Source of the DNA: PALSA-1440 sp050011195
Lineage (GTDB): Bacteria; Verrucomicrobiota; Verrucomicrobiia; Limisphaerales; UBA8199
Assembly (NCBI GenBank): GCA_050011195.1
Contig: JBEKJO010000021.1
Span: 1-51,110 of the forward strand
Length of the DNA stretch: 51,110 nt
Reading direction: 5' to 3'
Position numbers and translations under genes: made by a program. This document shows positions 24,714-32,728 of the stretch, piece after piece. Below the pieces are notes generated by a model that did no database searches, was not told where the DNA came from, and saw only the letters and a list, made by a program, of their open reading frames with translations. The first letter of the stretch is position 1; each line of letters starts with the position of its first letter.

Positions 24714-25987
24714 AGAGACTAACCGCTATTTTACTCGTATCGGTTGCGATCCTCCTTATGCTGGGAACGGTGGCACTCTTCAGCTCCACGACCTACCAAC
24801 CCCGGCTGGATCGCTTATATCTGCACCTTTGCTGGATTGGGGTTGGCAGCGCCTGTTGTGCCTTTGGTTCACTCTCGACCTATTCGCGGCTGCGAACATT
24901 CCACTTGCCGAAACTTGTGCTCGGGTTGGCCTACCTCATGTTGGTGGCCGTTTTGGTGCCCGGCGTCGGCGTGACCAGGAACGGTGCAGTCCGCTGGTTG
25001 TTATTCGGCCAGCCGTCCGAAGTCGCCAAACTCGCACTCATCCTCTTCCTTGCCGACTATGGTGCCGTACACCAAGGCCGCATGCCGGAGAGAAATGCCG
25101 GCTTCATCTGTCCCGGCGCAATCGCAGGCCTCGCAGTCTTGCTGGTATTCCTTGAGCCAGACTGGGGCACTGCCACCCTTATCGCCGTCGTATCCCTCGC
25201 CATGCTGGCCATCGCCGGTTCTCATTGGGGGTACCTCCTCTCCGCCGCAATCGCTGGCGCTGAACTCTTCGCCCTGCTCCTGTTCCGTAACCCCTTGCGG
25301 ATGGAGCGGTTCCTGGCTTTTCTCGACCCCGAGAAATACAAAGAGGGCGTTGGCTGGCAGGGCTGGCATTCTCTGCTCTCGATGGGCAGCGGCGGCTTGG
25401 TCGGCACGTTCTTAGGAGAGGGAAGCCACAAGAACGGCTTCGTGCCCGAGCAGCAAACGGATTTTGTGCTGTCGCTGATTGGCGAGGAGATGGGCCTTAT
25501 CGGCACGTCCCTTGTATTGGTCCTGTTTGTAATCATCTTGCTGTGTGGCGCTCGCATCGCCTGGCGCATCTCGGACCCCTTTGGGCAGTTGCTGGCTTCC
25601 GGCATCACCGTGCTGATTGGCCTCCAAGCCCTCATCAATATCGGCGTCGTCACCAGCAGCCTGCCGAACAAGGGCATTGCCCTGCCCTTCGTAAGTTACG
25701 GCGGTTCTAACCTCATCTGTATGCTCACCTGCATAGGTCTGCTCATCGGCGTTGCCAGACACGGGCCGGTCTTCGAGCATGGAAGCGCCGGGAGCCAACC
25801 CGCTTCTTTTGTCAGGCTCAAAGTCGGCGGTCCAGTCGGCAGCCTCCTGAGTAACTCCTTACAGCCGGCCCCAAAGGGTCTCTGGGGGAGGCTCGTCCGC
25901 TGGACGCGGGCACTGCGCAACTCCCGCTTTCCGTCGGCCCCATTGCACACCTATCAGAGACCTCCACACCGAACCTTGCCAAGGTGA
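24710..25987 (+). CDS. ftsW: Lipid II polymerase FtsW (SEDS family)
   Basis: 425 residues with about ten transmembrane helices. SEDS signatures are present: 'RNGAVRWLLFG' after TM3, 'DFVLSLIGEEMGLIG' in the large loop/TM7 region, and 'NIGVVTSSLPNKGIALPFVSYGGSNL' near the end. It polymerises lipid II into glycan strands for the septum as the partner of FtsI. About 75 residues after the last helix form a basic, Pro-rich cytoplasmic tail, longer than usual. It overlaps ftsI by ATGA and its own stop overlaps a GTG start of a small frame. The typical mur genes, murG and ftsQ/A/Z, do not follow. Confidence 0.95.
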   Translation: MKRLTAILLVSVAILLMLGTVALFSSTTYQPRLDRLYLHLCWIGVGSACCAFGSLSTYSRLRTFHLPKLVLGLAYLMLVAVLVPGVGVTRNGAVRWLLFGQPSEVAKLALILFLADYGAVHQGRMPERNAGFICPGAIAGLAVLLVFLEPDWGTATLIAVVSLAMLAIAGSHWGYLLSAAIAGAELFALLLFRNPLRMERFLAFLDPEKYKEGVGWQGWHSLLSMGSGGLVGTFLGEGSHKNGFVPEQQTDFVLSLIGEEMGLIGTSLVLVLFVIILLCGARIAWRISDPFGQLLASGITVLIGLQALINIGVVTSSLPNKGIALPFVSYGGSNLICMLTCIGLLIGVARHGPVFEHGSAGSQPASFVRLKVGGPVGSLLSNSLQPAPKGLWGRLVRWTRALRNSRFPSAPLHTYQRPPHRTLPR

Positions 25988-26202
25988 TCAGCGCGATTGA
26001 CCTCAACCAGGCGGCGATGGATCGATGTGATTTGGAATTTGTCGTCGGCAGTGAGTTGCTCGCTCCAGCCGGAGAAAAGATCATCAACCCGTACGTGGTC
26101 TCTCCCGAAGGACGAAAGGAAGCTCTGGCGCGGGGAAGAAAGCCACCGTCAGGGAAAGCAAATCCAGCCACGGCAGCCGGACGGGCGCAAACGCGCAGGT
26201 GA
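25984..26202 (+). CDS. Small hypothetical protein coupled to ftsW
   Basis: A 72-residue frame starting with GTG that overlaps the ftsW stop as GTGA. The N-terminal half (ISAIDLNQAAMDRCDLEFVV GSELLAPAGEKIINPYVVS, written here in two parts) looks protein-like; the C-terminal half is basic and low complexity (KPPSGKANPATAAGRAQTRR). Not recognised. The overlap suggests it is translated, but an accidental frame cannot be excluded. Confidence 0.4.
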   Translation: MISAIDLNQAAMDRCDLEFVVGSELLAPAGEKIINPYVVSPEGRKEALARGRKPPSGKANPATAAGRAQTRR

Positions 26203-26293
26203 GCCGCCCCCAGGAGACACCCGCATCGCTGCCAGGAACAGTTAGGACGTAATGATAACCAGCCCGAAAAGCAAGAAGCCGACGCTGAAAGAA

Positions 26294-27481
26294 CTACTGG
26301 AGCGCAGTGCTGAGGGACGAGTCTATCAACAGCTCATTCACAAAGCCCTTCCGGACGATCTCTCGGACCATCTCAGCCTTGGCGGGCCCGGCCGCAACCA
26401 GGATAATGCCAGGGGCGCCAGCGGGCTGGGCATTCCTGGCGACTTCAGCCAACTGCTCACCCTTAATGCCGGTCCAGCCCTGGTTCAGGCTTTCGACGAG
26501 ACGCCGTTCATCCGCTCGGAGGCCGCGCCGCCCGAGCAGCCAGCCGCCGATATCGCCATAGATCAGTTTGGCCAAAGCTGATTCGGTGATCCCAGCTTCC
26601 TGCGTAAGTCGTTCGCGAATGAAGTCGCCTGTTTTCTCAAAAGCCGCCGTGTCAGCGGGAGACTCCCTGTGATTTTGCCTGTGGCTTTCCCTGGCGATTA
26701 TGCCCGTGCCGCTGATGATGGTGTCCACTCGTTCAATCCAGGGTTTTTCCTTGCCGTTGCCGGGTCCGAAAATCAAGCGATAGCCGGGAATTCCCTCCAC
26801 AAAGTCCTGCCAACCGGCAGCGCCGTTCCGTTGGAGAAAGAACTTCCGAGGAAGGTACGCGGGCACGCCGACCAGGCATGGCTGATCCGAAGGGCGGCCT
26901 GGCTTGATGGCCTGACCCAGTTCCGCAGCGAGGTGGGAAGCAGAAAATTTTACGTGGCGCAGATTCATCAGGTGAACGGGGTCGCCGCATAACGGGATGC
27001 ATTGGGCTTGGTAGGATTCACCCTGACCAGGCCTGTCCAAACAGCCCCGGATGCGGGAAACCAACCCTTCCAGGCTGCGCCCCCACATGATGCCGACCAG
27101 CCGCGCACGGCGCACCAATTCGCTAACGCAACTGGCCGCTGCAGCGGCAAAAGCCTCCTCGCCATCAGGCAGAACCCGGACATCCAGGTGGAGCCCGTCT
27201 GGGGCCAGCTTGCGGAGAACCTTCCGCAACTCCTCATGCACGAAGAACCGGCGATCCGCCTCCTTGAGGTCCGCCGCGGCCACATTCTGGCTCAGGAAGC
27301 TGGGTGATCGGGCCAGGAACTGATTTTCCTCCGCGTAGGACACCAAGCGCGAAACCTCGGGCTGGCTCTTGCCTAGCCGCTTGGCGATCTGGGCCTGGGT
27401 CAGGCCCTCGCTCCGCATACGGGCGGCGGCGATTGCCAGCAACCGGCGCTCGGCCTCAGGGTCTTCACGGTGTTCGGGCAT
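26294..27481 (-). CDS. SorC/DeoR-type sugar-binding transcriptional regulator
   Basis: 395 residues. The N-terminal helix-turn-helix (GLTQAQIAKRLGKSQPEVSRLVSYAEE, about 26-52) is followed by a SorC-type sugar-binding domain with 'GIMWGRSLEGLVSRI' (about 130-145), 'LVGVPAYLP', 'VDTIISGTGIIA' and 'GEQLAEVARNA'. SorC regulators respond to phosphorylated sugars and control catabolic operons; here no transport or catabolic gene is adjacent, so the target is unknown. The start at 27481 (MPEHREDPEAERR) is chosen because the upstream 59 in-frame residues are Pro/Cys-rich and not family-like. It is convergent with ftsW and its small follower. Confidence 0.82.
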   Translation of the reverse strand: MPEHREDPEAERRLLAIAAARMRSEGLTQAQIAKRLGKSQPEVSRLVSYAEENQFLARSPSFLSQNVAAADLKEADRRFFVHEELRKVLRKLAPDGLHLDVRVLPDGEEAFAAAAASCVSELVRRARLVGIMWGRSLEGLVSRIRGCLDRPGQGESYQAQCIPLCGDPVHLMNLRHVKFSASHLAAELGQAIKPGRPSDQPCLVGVPAYLPRKFFLQRNGAAGWQDFVEGIPGYRLIFGPGNGKEKPWIERVDTIISGTGIIARESHRQNHRESPADTAAFEKTGDFIRERLTQEAGITESALAKLIYGDIGGWLLGRRGLRADERRLVESLNQGWTGIKGEQLAEVARNAQPAGAPGIILVAAGPAKAEMVREIVRKGFVNELLIDSSLSTALQ

Positions 27482-28061
27482 AGGCTGCAAGGCGCAATAT
27501 AAAGTTCGACGCGAGTTTACGCCTGTGCCCATTCCGGCGCAAGCGCAAGTTCGATTGTTGGAATGAACGGATGCGCAGGCGTGCTGGAGCGGGCTGGGGC
27601 ATGGTTTTTGTGGGTTGGGCGGCGGGAGAGCGGGAAAGCGTTTGCGTGCTTCAGGCAATGAGCGGATTACACCGCCAATCCCCCCGTTTTGGCAGTTTGC
27701 CGGCTTCCGCCGGCCTCCGTCTCATCCCTCAGGTCGGCTATATCTCCCATTACTGGTATCCGTGATCGACCCGAAGGTTGATTCCGTATTCATCGGAGTT
27801 GCGGTTTGATCGGAGGCCGTGAAAATCGCTATGATTGTCATGGAGAATCATGGAGAAAAATGCCTCGGTTGGAGCGTGCGACGGGTTTTACGAGCGTCTC
27901 ATGGCGAAATTTGCACTCTAACGGGAGGTGAAGCAGGAAGCTGATTATTGAAAGATCCCCTGTCTTTCATACGTATAAGGGAAAAAGCCCAGTTTGATCC
28001 AATCGGATAACAGAAGCAACGACAGGAAAAGCAATGACCCAAGGAAGGGAGAGAATCAGCA
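27482..28061. other. Divergent intergenic region
   Basis: About 580 bases between the divergent SorC regulator and the GTN-repeat protein. It must contain promoters for both. Candidate: TTGAAA (27948) and TATAAG (27974), but the 20-base spacer is long. A short direct repeat TCATGGAGAA lies near 27838-27860. A purine-rich AAGGAAGGGAGAG before 28062 is a good ribosome-binding site. No gene was supported. Confidence 0.45.
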
Positions 28062-29816
28062 ATGAACAAAACATCTGTTGTACTCATCATCGCCCTGGCC
28101 GGGAGCCTGGCGCTCGCAAGAGGGCAACCGGCGACGAACGCAGCCGCCGCTGCACAGCCAATCACGGTGAAACCACCGCCGGCAAGCGGCGCGCCGGCGA
28201 CGAACGCAGCCGCTGCCGCGCAGAAGGAAATTGACTCCAAGCTCAACGACGACCTGGAAGACCTTAGTGCCAGCCTGACCACTCTTAACAAATACCTGCT
28301 GCGGTCGCCTGACTTTGGTCTGACTGCCGCAGAGGCCGACCTCGACACCCTTGGAAAGGAGTTTGTCATCCTGGGAACGCATCTGGCTGACTCGAACTGG
28401 TCCAGTGCCGCAAATGATGAGCAGGACATCAAAGGTGACCTGCCGAAATTAAAGGCGCACCTCGCTCCTCCAACTGACCTTGTGTCGCTTGCCGATGAGT
28501 TGGCCGGCCGTAGTCAGGCTGTGTCCGCAACCGGAAGAAACTCGAAACTCGGCACGGACCTCCACGGCCTGGGAACGAACCTCGTTGCGTTGAAGGTTGA
28601 ACTGAAAGCTGCGAAGATTATCGACCTGGGAAACGAGCTGTCCACCCTCGCCGGCGATCTGAAGCCGGCAAGCAATCAGTTGAAAGGCGCGGCCCCGCCC
28701 CCGCCGAAGGGCACTGCAAACGCGGAAGAGGGCGGTGTTCTTCGGGGGGACCTTTCGACAAACCTTGTGAATATGGTAACAAACACTGCTGTTCTTGGCA
28801 CCAACCTGATGATCTTGGGAACCAACCTGACGGATGTCGGAACAAGCATATCTCTGAACGGAACCAATGCACCCGCGCTCGGAACCAACACACTTTCCTT
28901 TGGAACGAACCTGGTGGAAATAGGCACTAACGTGGAACGGCTCGGCGCGACTTTGGCGATGCCGCACCGCGCCTCAATTCCCTATGCAGCGTTCCTATCG
29001 AGTGGCGCGACGTTCAAGGGAACGTACAATGTCCACGTTACCAACTCGCCGGCGGGCCCAGAAGGCTATTTGGACAACTCTGGGGACAATATCGTTGGAT
29101 TTCTGGAGTTTGACTACATCAGTCGTTACGTCTTTCGTCAGTTGCAGCCCGGCGAAGTCGACCACGAGTACAACCATGGGAACTGGTTCGGCTTTAAGCT
29201 GCTGGAGCCCTGGAAACATGCTCCCGATATTGAGACACGCATCGGCTTCACTTTCGCAAACAGCACCGGCCCATCAAACTACACGGCATCGACGATCGTC
29301 GGCTCGGGTGATTTCTACACGGACGTCAGGGTCGGCGTCCCCCTCTTCCGCCGCACTACGCCAAACCAGCGGCAGCAAATATCGCTCGAAGGCGAGGGCG
29401 GGTTCTCCACGGACACGAGCTTCCTCGAGGTTCATCCAACTGCATTTGTTGGTCTCGGTTACCAGACGTCGTTCAGGCCGGTTCTCGGCGCCAGCTCCAC
29501 TAACGTTTGCGGTTTCTTGTCCGGGAGGCTCGGAGCGGGTTGGATTGATGTGCCGAGCACGACGACATCTCCAACGCCGGGAGTAACCGGGGTAACCCTC
29601 GATAGCGGTGGGCTGCCAGTGTTTCATCTCGACCCGAGCCCCTGCATGAGTGTCCTGCTGGTTTATCCCATTACCGGCAGTCTGTTTCTGGTGCTCGACG
29701 CCAACACCTACATCCGCCATGCGCCGGCGGACTGGACCGTAAGCGTGGGTCTCTCAATTCCACTCGGTAAGGTTTCATCAATAATCACATCGCCCTTTAC
29801 GAGCGCTTCTCCCTAG
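28062..29816 (+). CDS. Outer-membrane-type protein with GTN heptad repeats, function unknown
   Basis: 584 residues. A signal peptide (MNKTSVVLIIALAGSLALARG) is followed by an Ala/Pro linker in which 'PATNAAAAAQ' occurs twice. A helical region (about 50-215) comes next, then a run of 7-residue units x-GTN-x-x-x (LGTNLMI, LGTNLTD, VGTSISL, NGTNAPA, LGTNTLS, FGTNLVE, IGTNVER) at about 240-300. From about 320 to the end the chain is beta-rich with alternating polar and aromatic strands (FLEFDYISRYVF, GNWFGFKLLEP, IETRIGFTF, FYTDVRVGVPLF, ISLEGEGGF, LSGRLGAGWID, ADWTVSVGLSIPLG), suggestive of an outer-membrane barrel. No family was recognised. It is preceded by a strong Shine-Dalgarno and stands alone. 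Confidence 0.75.
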   Translation: MNKTSVVLIIALAGSLALARGQPATNAAAAAQPITVKPPPASGAPATNAAAAAQKEIDSKLNDDLEDLSASLTTLNKYLLRSPDFGLTAAEADLDTLGKEFVILGTHLADSNWSSAANDEQDIKGDLPKLKAHLAPPTDLVSLADELAGRSQAVSATGRNSKLGTDLHGLGTNLVALKVELKAAKIIDLGNELSTLAGDLKPASNQLKGAAPPPPKGTANAEEGGVLRGDLSTNLVNMVTNTAVLGTNLMILGTNLTDVGTSISLNGTNAPALGTNTLSFGTNLVEIGTNVERLGATLAMPHRASIPYAAFLSSGATFKGTYNVHVTNSPAGPEGYLDNSGDNIVGFLEFDYISRYVFRQLQPGEVDHEYNHGNWFGFKLLEPWKHAPDIETRIGFTFANSTGPSNYTASTIVGSGDFYTDVRVGVPLFRRTTPNQRQQISLEGEGGFSTDTSFLEVHPTAFVGLGYQTSFRPVLGASSTNVCGFLSGRLGAGWIDVPSTTTSPTPGVTGVTLDSGGLPVFHLDPSPCMSVLLVYPITGSLFLVLDANTYIRHAPADWTVSVGLSIPLGKVSSIITSPFTSASP

Positions 29817-29914
29817 CGCCGCGGGAGCACCAGGCTTGTACCTGACTCTGTCCAAGCCGCCTTCAGGGCTGTGCGAACTCGCGTCAGATGTGCTGCGGGG
29901 GCGGGATGAGGCGG

Positions 29915-30466
29915 TTATGGGGAGGAAGAGTCTTCCAGGTTGTGCAGGGTTGGCCCCACGAGGTGACCGATATAGCCGCCCGCCGCGAGCACCACGACGC
30001 CAAAGCCGATCACCGCCAGCAGGAGCACAACAAAGCCCCAGAAATGGCGGGTTTCGAGGCGTTTGAGGGAGGGAGCGAAGGCGACCAGGCCAATCAGCGC
30101 GGCGACGACGATTACGGCATCTACGCTCACCCGCTGCCAATAGCTGCCGCCCAGATGCAGCCACATCCCGAACTCATCGAAGGTGAGCGCCAGGGCGAAC
30201 CCGTAGGCCAGCGCGGCGGTTTCGGCGGCGCGCCCAACCGGACGGGCAAACAGGGCGTAACCGCCAACCGCCGCGAGCAGGAAGATGCCGTAGTTCAGGT
30301 GGTGGACGTGCGTGCCGTGGAGGAAGAAGAAAAGGTTGGGGATGCAGCGGGACATGATCAGGAAGACAACCGCCCGGGAGAGGATGAACGTGAGCACGAA
30401 GCCGAACAGGGCGCGACGGGCAAGCCGGTCGGAGGTTTCTTTGGGGGTGCGGTTAGCAGGGCTCAT
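29915..30466 (-). CDS. Five-helix integral membrane protein, hypothetical
   Basis: 183 residues with five predicted membrane helices (about 17-40, 55-75, 82-105, 113-135, 142-168). Polar residues are conserved-looking between helices: 'THVHHLNYGIFLL' and 'FDEFGMWLHLGGSYW'. The clustered His, Asp and Glu could bind metal or haem, or form an active site, but this is inference. The start at 30466 gives a short charged cytoplasmic N-terminus (MSPANRTPKETSDRLARR). It is convergent with the GTN-repeat gene, and its 5' side faces a palindromic element and the terminator pair. Confidence 0.7.
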   Translation of the reverse strand: MSPANRTPKETSDRLARRALFGFVLTFILSRAVVFLIMSRCIPNLFFFLHGTHVHHLNYGIFLLAAVGGYALFARPVGRAAETAALAYGFALALTFDEFGMWLHLGGSYWQRVSVDAVIVVAALIGLVAFAPSLKRLETRHFWGFVVLLLAVIGFGVVVLAAGGYIGHLVGPTLHNLEDSSSP

Positions 30467-30548
30467 GGCGAACGATGTAACAAGTAGCCGCCAATTGAGC
30501 CAGGCCGGCGGATAAAGTCAAGACTCGCGTGGCCAGGGCCAGGGACAA

Positions 30549-30657
30549 AAAGTGGCGTCTCGCCTGCGGGCAAGCGGGGACGTCCCGCCCCGTGATCCTT
30601 GCCGTCGTGGCCGCGGGACGCCGCTAAAAGCCGCAGGCGAAATGCCTGCGCCACTTT
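30549..30657. repeat. Palindromic element C (about 109 bp)
   Basis: Outer arms AAAGTGGCG (30549-30557) and CGCCACTTT (30649-30657) are perfect complements. Inner arms CGCCTGCGG (30561-30569) and CCGCAGGCG (30631-30639) also pair. It sits in the gap upstream of the membrane protein. Confidence 0.75.
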
Positions 30658-30795
30658 GCACGAAGAATTTTCGGCTGGTGATTGAATAAATCGGCCCCCG
30701 GGACGGTCTCATAATTGCAGTTATGGTTGGACTGCTTCAGGCCGGCGGCTGAGAGTAAAGCGCTGGTCTGTGTTTCATAGTAACTGGTTGAGTTG

Positions 30796-30832
30796 GGGGC
30801 GGCCCGTTCGGGGGTTTGGGCCGCCCCTTTTT
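30796..30832 (+). terminator. Intrinsic terminator T1
   Basis: A 10-bp perfect stem GGGGCGGCCC (30796-30805) / GGGCCGCCCC (30818-30827), a 12-base loop, then TTTTT. It terminates plus-strand transcription although no plus-strand gene lies just upstream, implying an unannotated short transcript or a leader. Confidence 0.85.
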
Positions 30833-30951
30833 CCCCCCCGGTGAATCCCCGGGCCAATTTCCGGCAGCGCCCCGGCTTGAGTCGGCCTGCCGGTTGTGGC
30901 AGTGTGAGGGCGCAGTTAGCCTTTCTGTTTTGGTTGAGAGGGTTGGGTTGG

Positions 30952-30983
30952 GGGCGGCTCGGGAAACCGAGCCGCCCTTTTTT
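30952..30983 (+). terminator. Intrinsic terminator T2
   Basis: An 11-bp perfect stem GGGCGGCTCGG / CCGAGCCGCCC with a GAAA tetraloop and TTTTTT. Its upstream flank (GGTTGGGTTGGGGGCGGC) nearly repeats that of T1 (GGTTGAGTTGGGGGCGGC), so the two arose by duplication. It ends about 50 bases before the likely start of the PQQ-propeller gene. Confidence 0.9.
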
Positions 30984-31034
30984 GCAAAACTCCCGCCAAC
31001 CCAGGGGCAGGAAACCGCTTTCCAAAAAAATGAA

Positions 31035-32450
31035 GTGGACGCTTCGTTGCCGACGGCATTGGCGCGCTTGACGGTGTGGTTGGTTTTCTGTTTCCTTTCA
31101 GCGGTGAGCGACACACGCACAGCAGGGGTTTTCCTGGCCGTCCTTTGGGCCGGCGGCGCCACGGCTGCCAATTGGCCCCAGTTCCGCGGTCCCGCTGCCA
31201 GCGGCGTTGATGCGAGCGCGCGGACACCCATCCGCTGGAATATCGAGAAAGGTGAGAACATCCGCTGGCGCACACCGATTCCCGGGTTGGCGCATTCGTC
31301 GCCCATCATTTGGGGAAAGGTTGTTTACCTCAGTACCGCGGTCGGTCCCGGCAGTCAGGAGGTGAAGGTGGGGCTTTACGGCGACATCACGCCGGCGGAC
31401 GACCAGGGCTCGCATCAGTGGCGCTTGTTGGCCTTAGAGAAGGACACGGGCAAGATCCTCTGGGACAAGCTGGGTTACGAAGCCATTCCACGCGGCAAAC
31501 GTCATCCCAAATCGACCCACTGCAATTCGACACCCGCGACCGATGGACAATGGATCGCGGCCATCTTTGGTTCGGAAGGATTGTTCTGCTTTGATCGCGA
31601 GGGCAAGCTGATGTGGAAAAAGGACATCGGCCCGATGAAGTCCGGGTACTATCTCTTCCCCAGCGCGGAGTGGGGGTTTTCCAGTTCGCCGGTGATTCAT
31701 GATGGCAAAGTGGTGGTGCTGTGCGATGTGTTGGGCGATTCCTTCATTGCCGAGTTTGATCTGGCCGATGGCCGCGAATTATGGCGCACGGCCCGGCACG
31801 ACGTTCCCACCTGGGGCACTCCGGCGGTGGCGAGGGCGGGTGATCGAACGGAGATTCTGGTCAACGGCTGGCACCACACCGGCGCTTACGATTTTGCCGA
31901 CGGCAAGGAAATCTGGAAACTGGACGGCGGCGGTGACGTCCCCGTGCCCACACCCATCGTCGCCAGCGGCCTGGCCTACTTTACCAGCGCCCACGGATGG
32001 CGACACCCGATGCGCGCTGTTCGCCTCGATGCGCACGGCGACCTCACCGGGACGGAAGCGGGAGCGACCAACGCCGGCGTGGCATGGCAGCAGGAGCGCA
32101 AGGGAAACTACATGCAAACGCCCATTGTTGTCGGAGACTTCCTCTACGGCTGCGCCGATAACGGAATCGTGATCTGTTACGAAGCCAGGTCCGGCGCGAT
32201 CCGCTACAGCGAGCGCCTCGGGAACGGGACGGAAGGATTTACCGCGTCCCCGGTGTCCGACGGGCGGAATCTGTATTTTGCGAGCGAGGTTGGAAATGTC
32301 TATGTGATGCCGGCCAACGGAAGCTTCTCCGTCGCCGCGACCAACACCCTCAACGAAACCTGCCTTTCTACGGCGGCTGTTTCGGACGGGACCCTTTTCT
32401 ACCGCACGCGGCACGAACTGCTCGCCATCGGCGAGACCCATTCAGAATAA
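31035..32450 (+). CDS. PQQ-like beta-propeller protein (BamB-like fold), secreted
   Basis: About 471 residues. A hydrophobic N-terminus (LTVWLVFCFLSAV ... VFLAVLWAGGATA) precedes 'NWPQFRGPAASGVD', the standard mature start of this Verrucomicrobiota/Planctomycetota group. Propeller blades are recognisable by 'LLALEKDTGKILWD', 'FCFDREGKLMWKKDIG', 'AEFDLADGRELWR', 'AYDFADGKEIWKLDGG', 'VICYEARSGAIRYSERLG' and 'TEGFTASPVSDGRNLYFASEVGNVYV'. No PQQ-enzyme active site was seen, so a binding or scaffold role is likely. The start is uncertain: the frame is open across terminator T2, which cannot be coding, and no in-frame ATG follows it. GTG 31035 or TTG 31068 are possible. An out-of-frame ATG at 31030 reads only 13 codons. 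Confidence 0.82.
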   Translation: MDASLPTALARLTVWLVFCFLSAVSDTRTAGVFLAVLWAGGATAANWPQFRGPAASGVDASARTPIRWNIEKGENIRWRTPIPGLAHSSPIIWGKVVYLSTAVGPGSQEVKVGLYGDITPADDQGSHQWRLLALEKDTGKILWDKLGYEAIPRGKRHPKSTHCNSTPATDGQWIAAIFGSEGLFCFDREGKLMWKKDIGPMKSGYYLFPSAEWGFSSSPVIHDGKVVVLCDVLGDSFIAEFDLADGRELWRTARHDVPTWGTPAVARAGDRTEILVNGWHHTGAYDFADGKEIWKLDGGGDVPVPTPIVASGLAYFTSAHGWRHPMRAVRLDAHGDLTGTEAGATNAGVAWQQERKGNYMQTPIVVGDFLYGCADNGIVICYEARSGAIRYSERLGNGTEGFTASPVSDGRNLYFASEVGNVYVMPANGSFSVAATNTLNETCLSTAAVSDGTLFYRTRHELLAIGETHSE

Positions 32451-32555
32451 CGACCTTCAGCAACTTATGAACAAGTTGGCCGCGCAAACCTCCACCGCGC
32501 TGGTTGTTTAACCCTGGGAATACGTCACCGGCCCTGCTGCGAGGGATGGCTGGCG

Positions 32556-32591
32556 GCGCTGCCGCGTGTGAAAACCTTCACACGGCAGCGC
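32556..32591. other. Long hairpin downstream of the propeller gene
   Basis: GCGCTGCC-(GC)-GTGTGAA pairs with TTCACACGGCAGCGC around an AACC loop: a 15-bp stem with a 2-base bulge. No T-run follows on the plus strand, so it is either an RNA-stabilising structure or another dispersed palindrome. Confidence 0.5.
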
Positions 32592-32728
32592 ACGCCGGGG
32601 GGAATCGGTCCCGTGCCAGCCACGACAGAAATTAGCCAATGGGGTCGGGCATTGCAAGCACCAGAGCATAAAAGTTTCGGGCGTTCGATCCTCCTTGCGT
32701 CACGGACCTGCTGACATAGCATCGGGAC

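Noticed and set aside
26252..26581. 109-residue plus-strand frame starting MITSPKSKK
   Set aside because: Most of it lies antisense to the conserved C-terminus of the SorC regulator; only the first 15 codons look protein-like.
30833..30951. Possible cobalamin riboswitch between T1 and T2 (CCGGTGAATCC...)
   Set aside because: Only the GGTG-A-CC fragment resembles the B12 box; the CCCGCxACTG core is missing.
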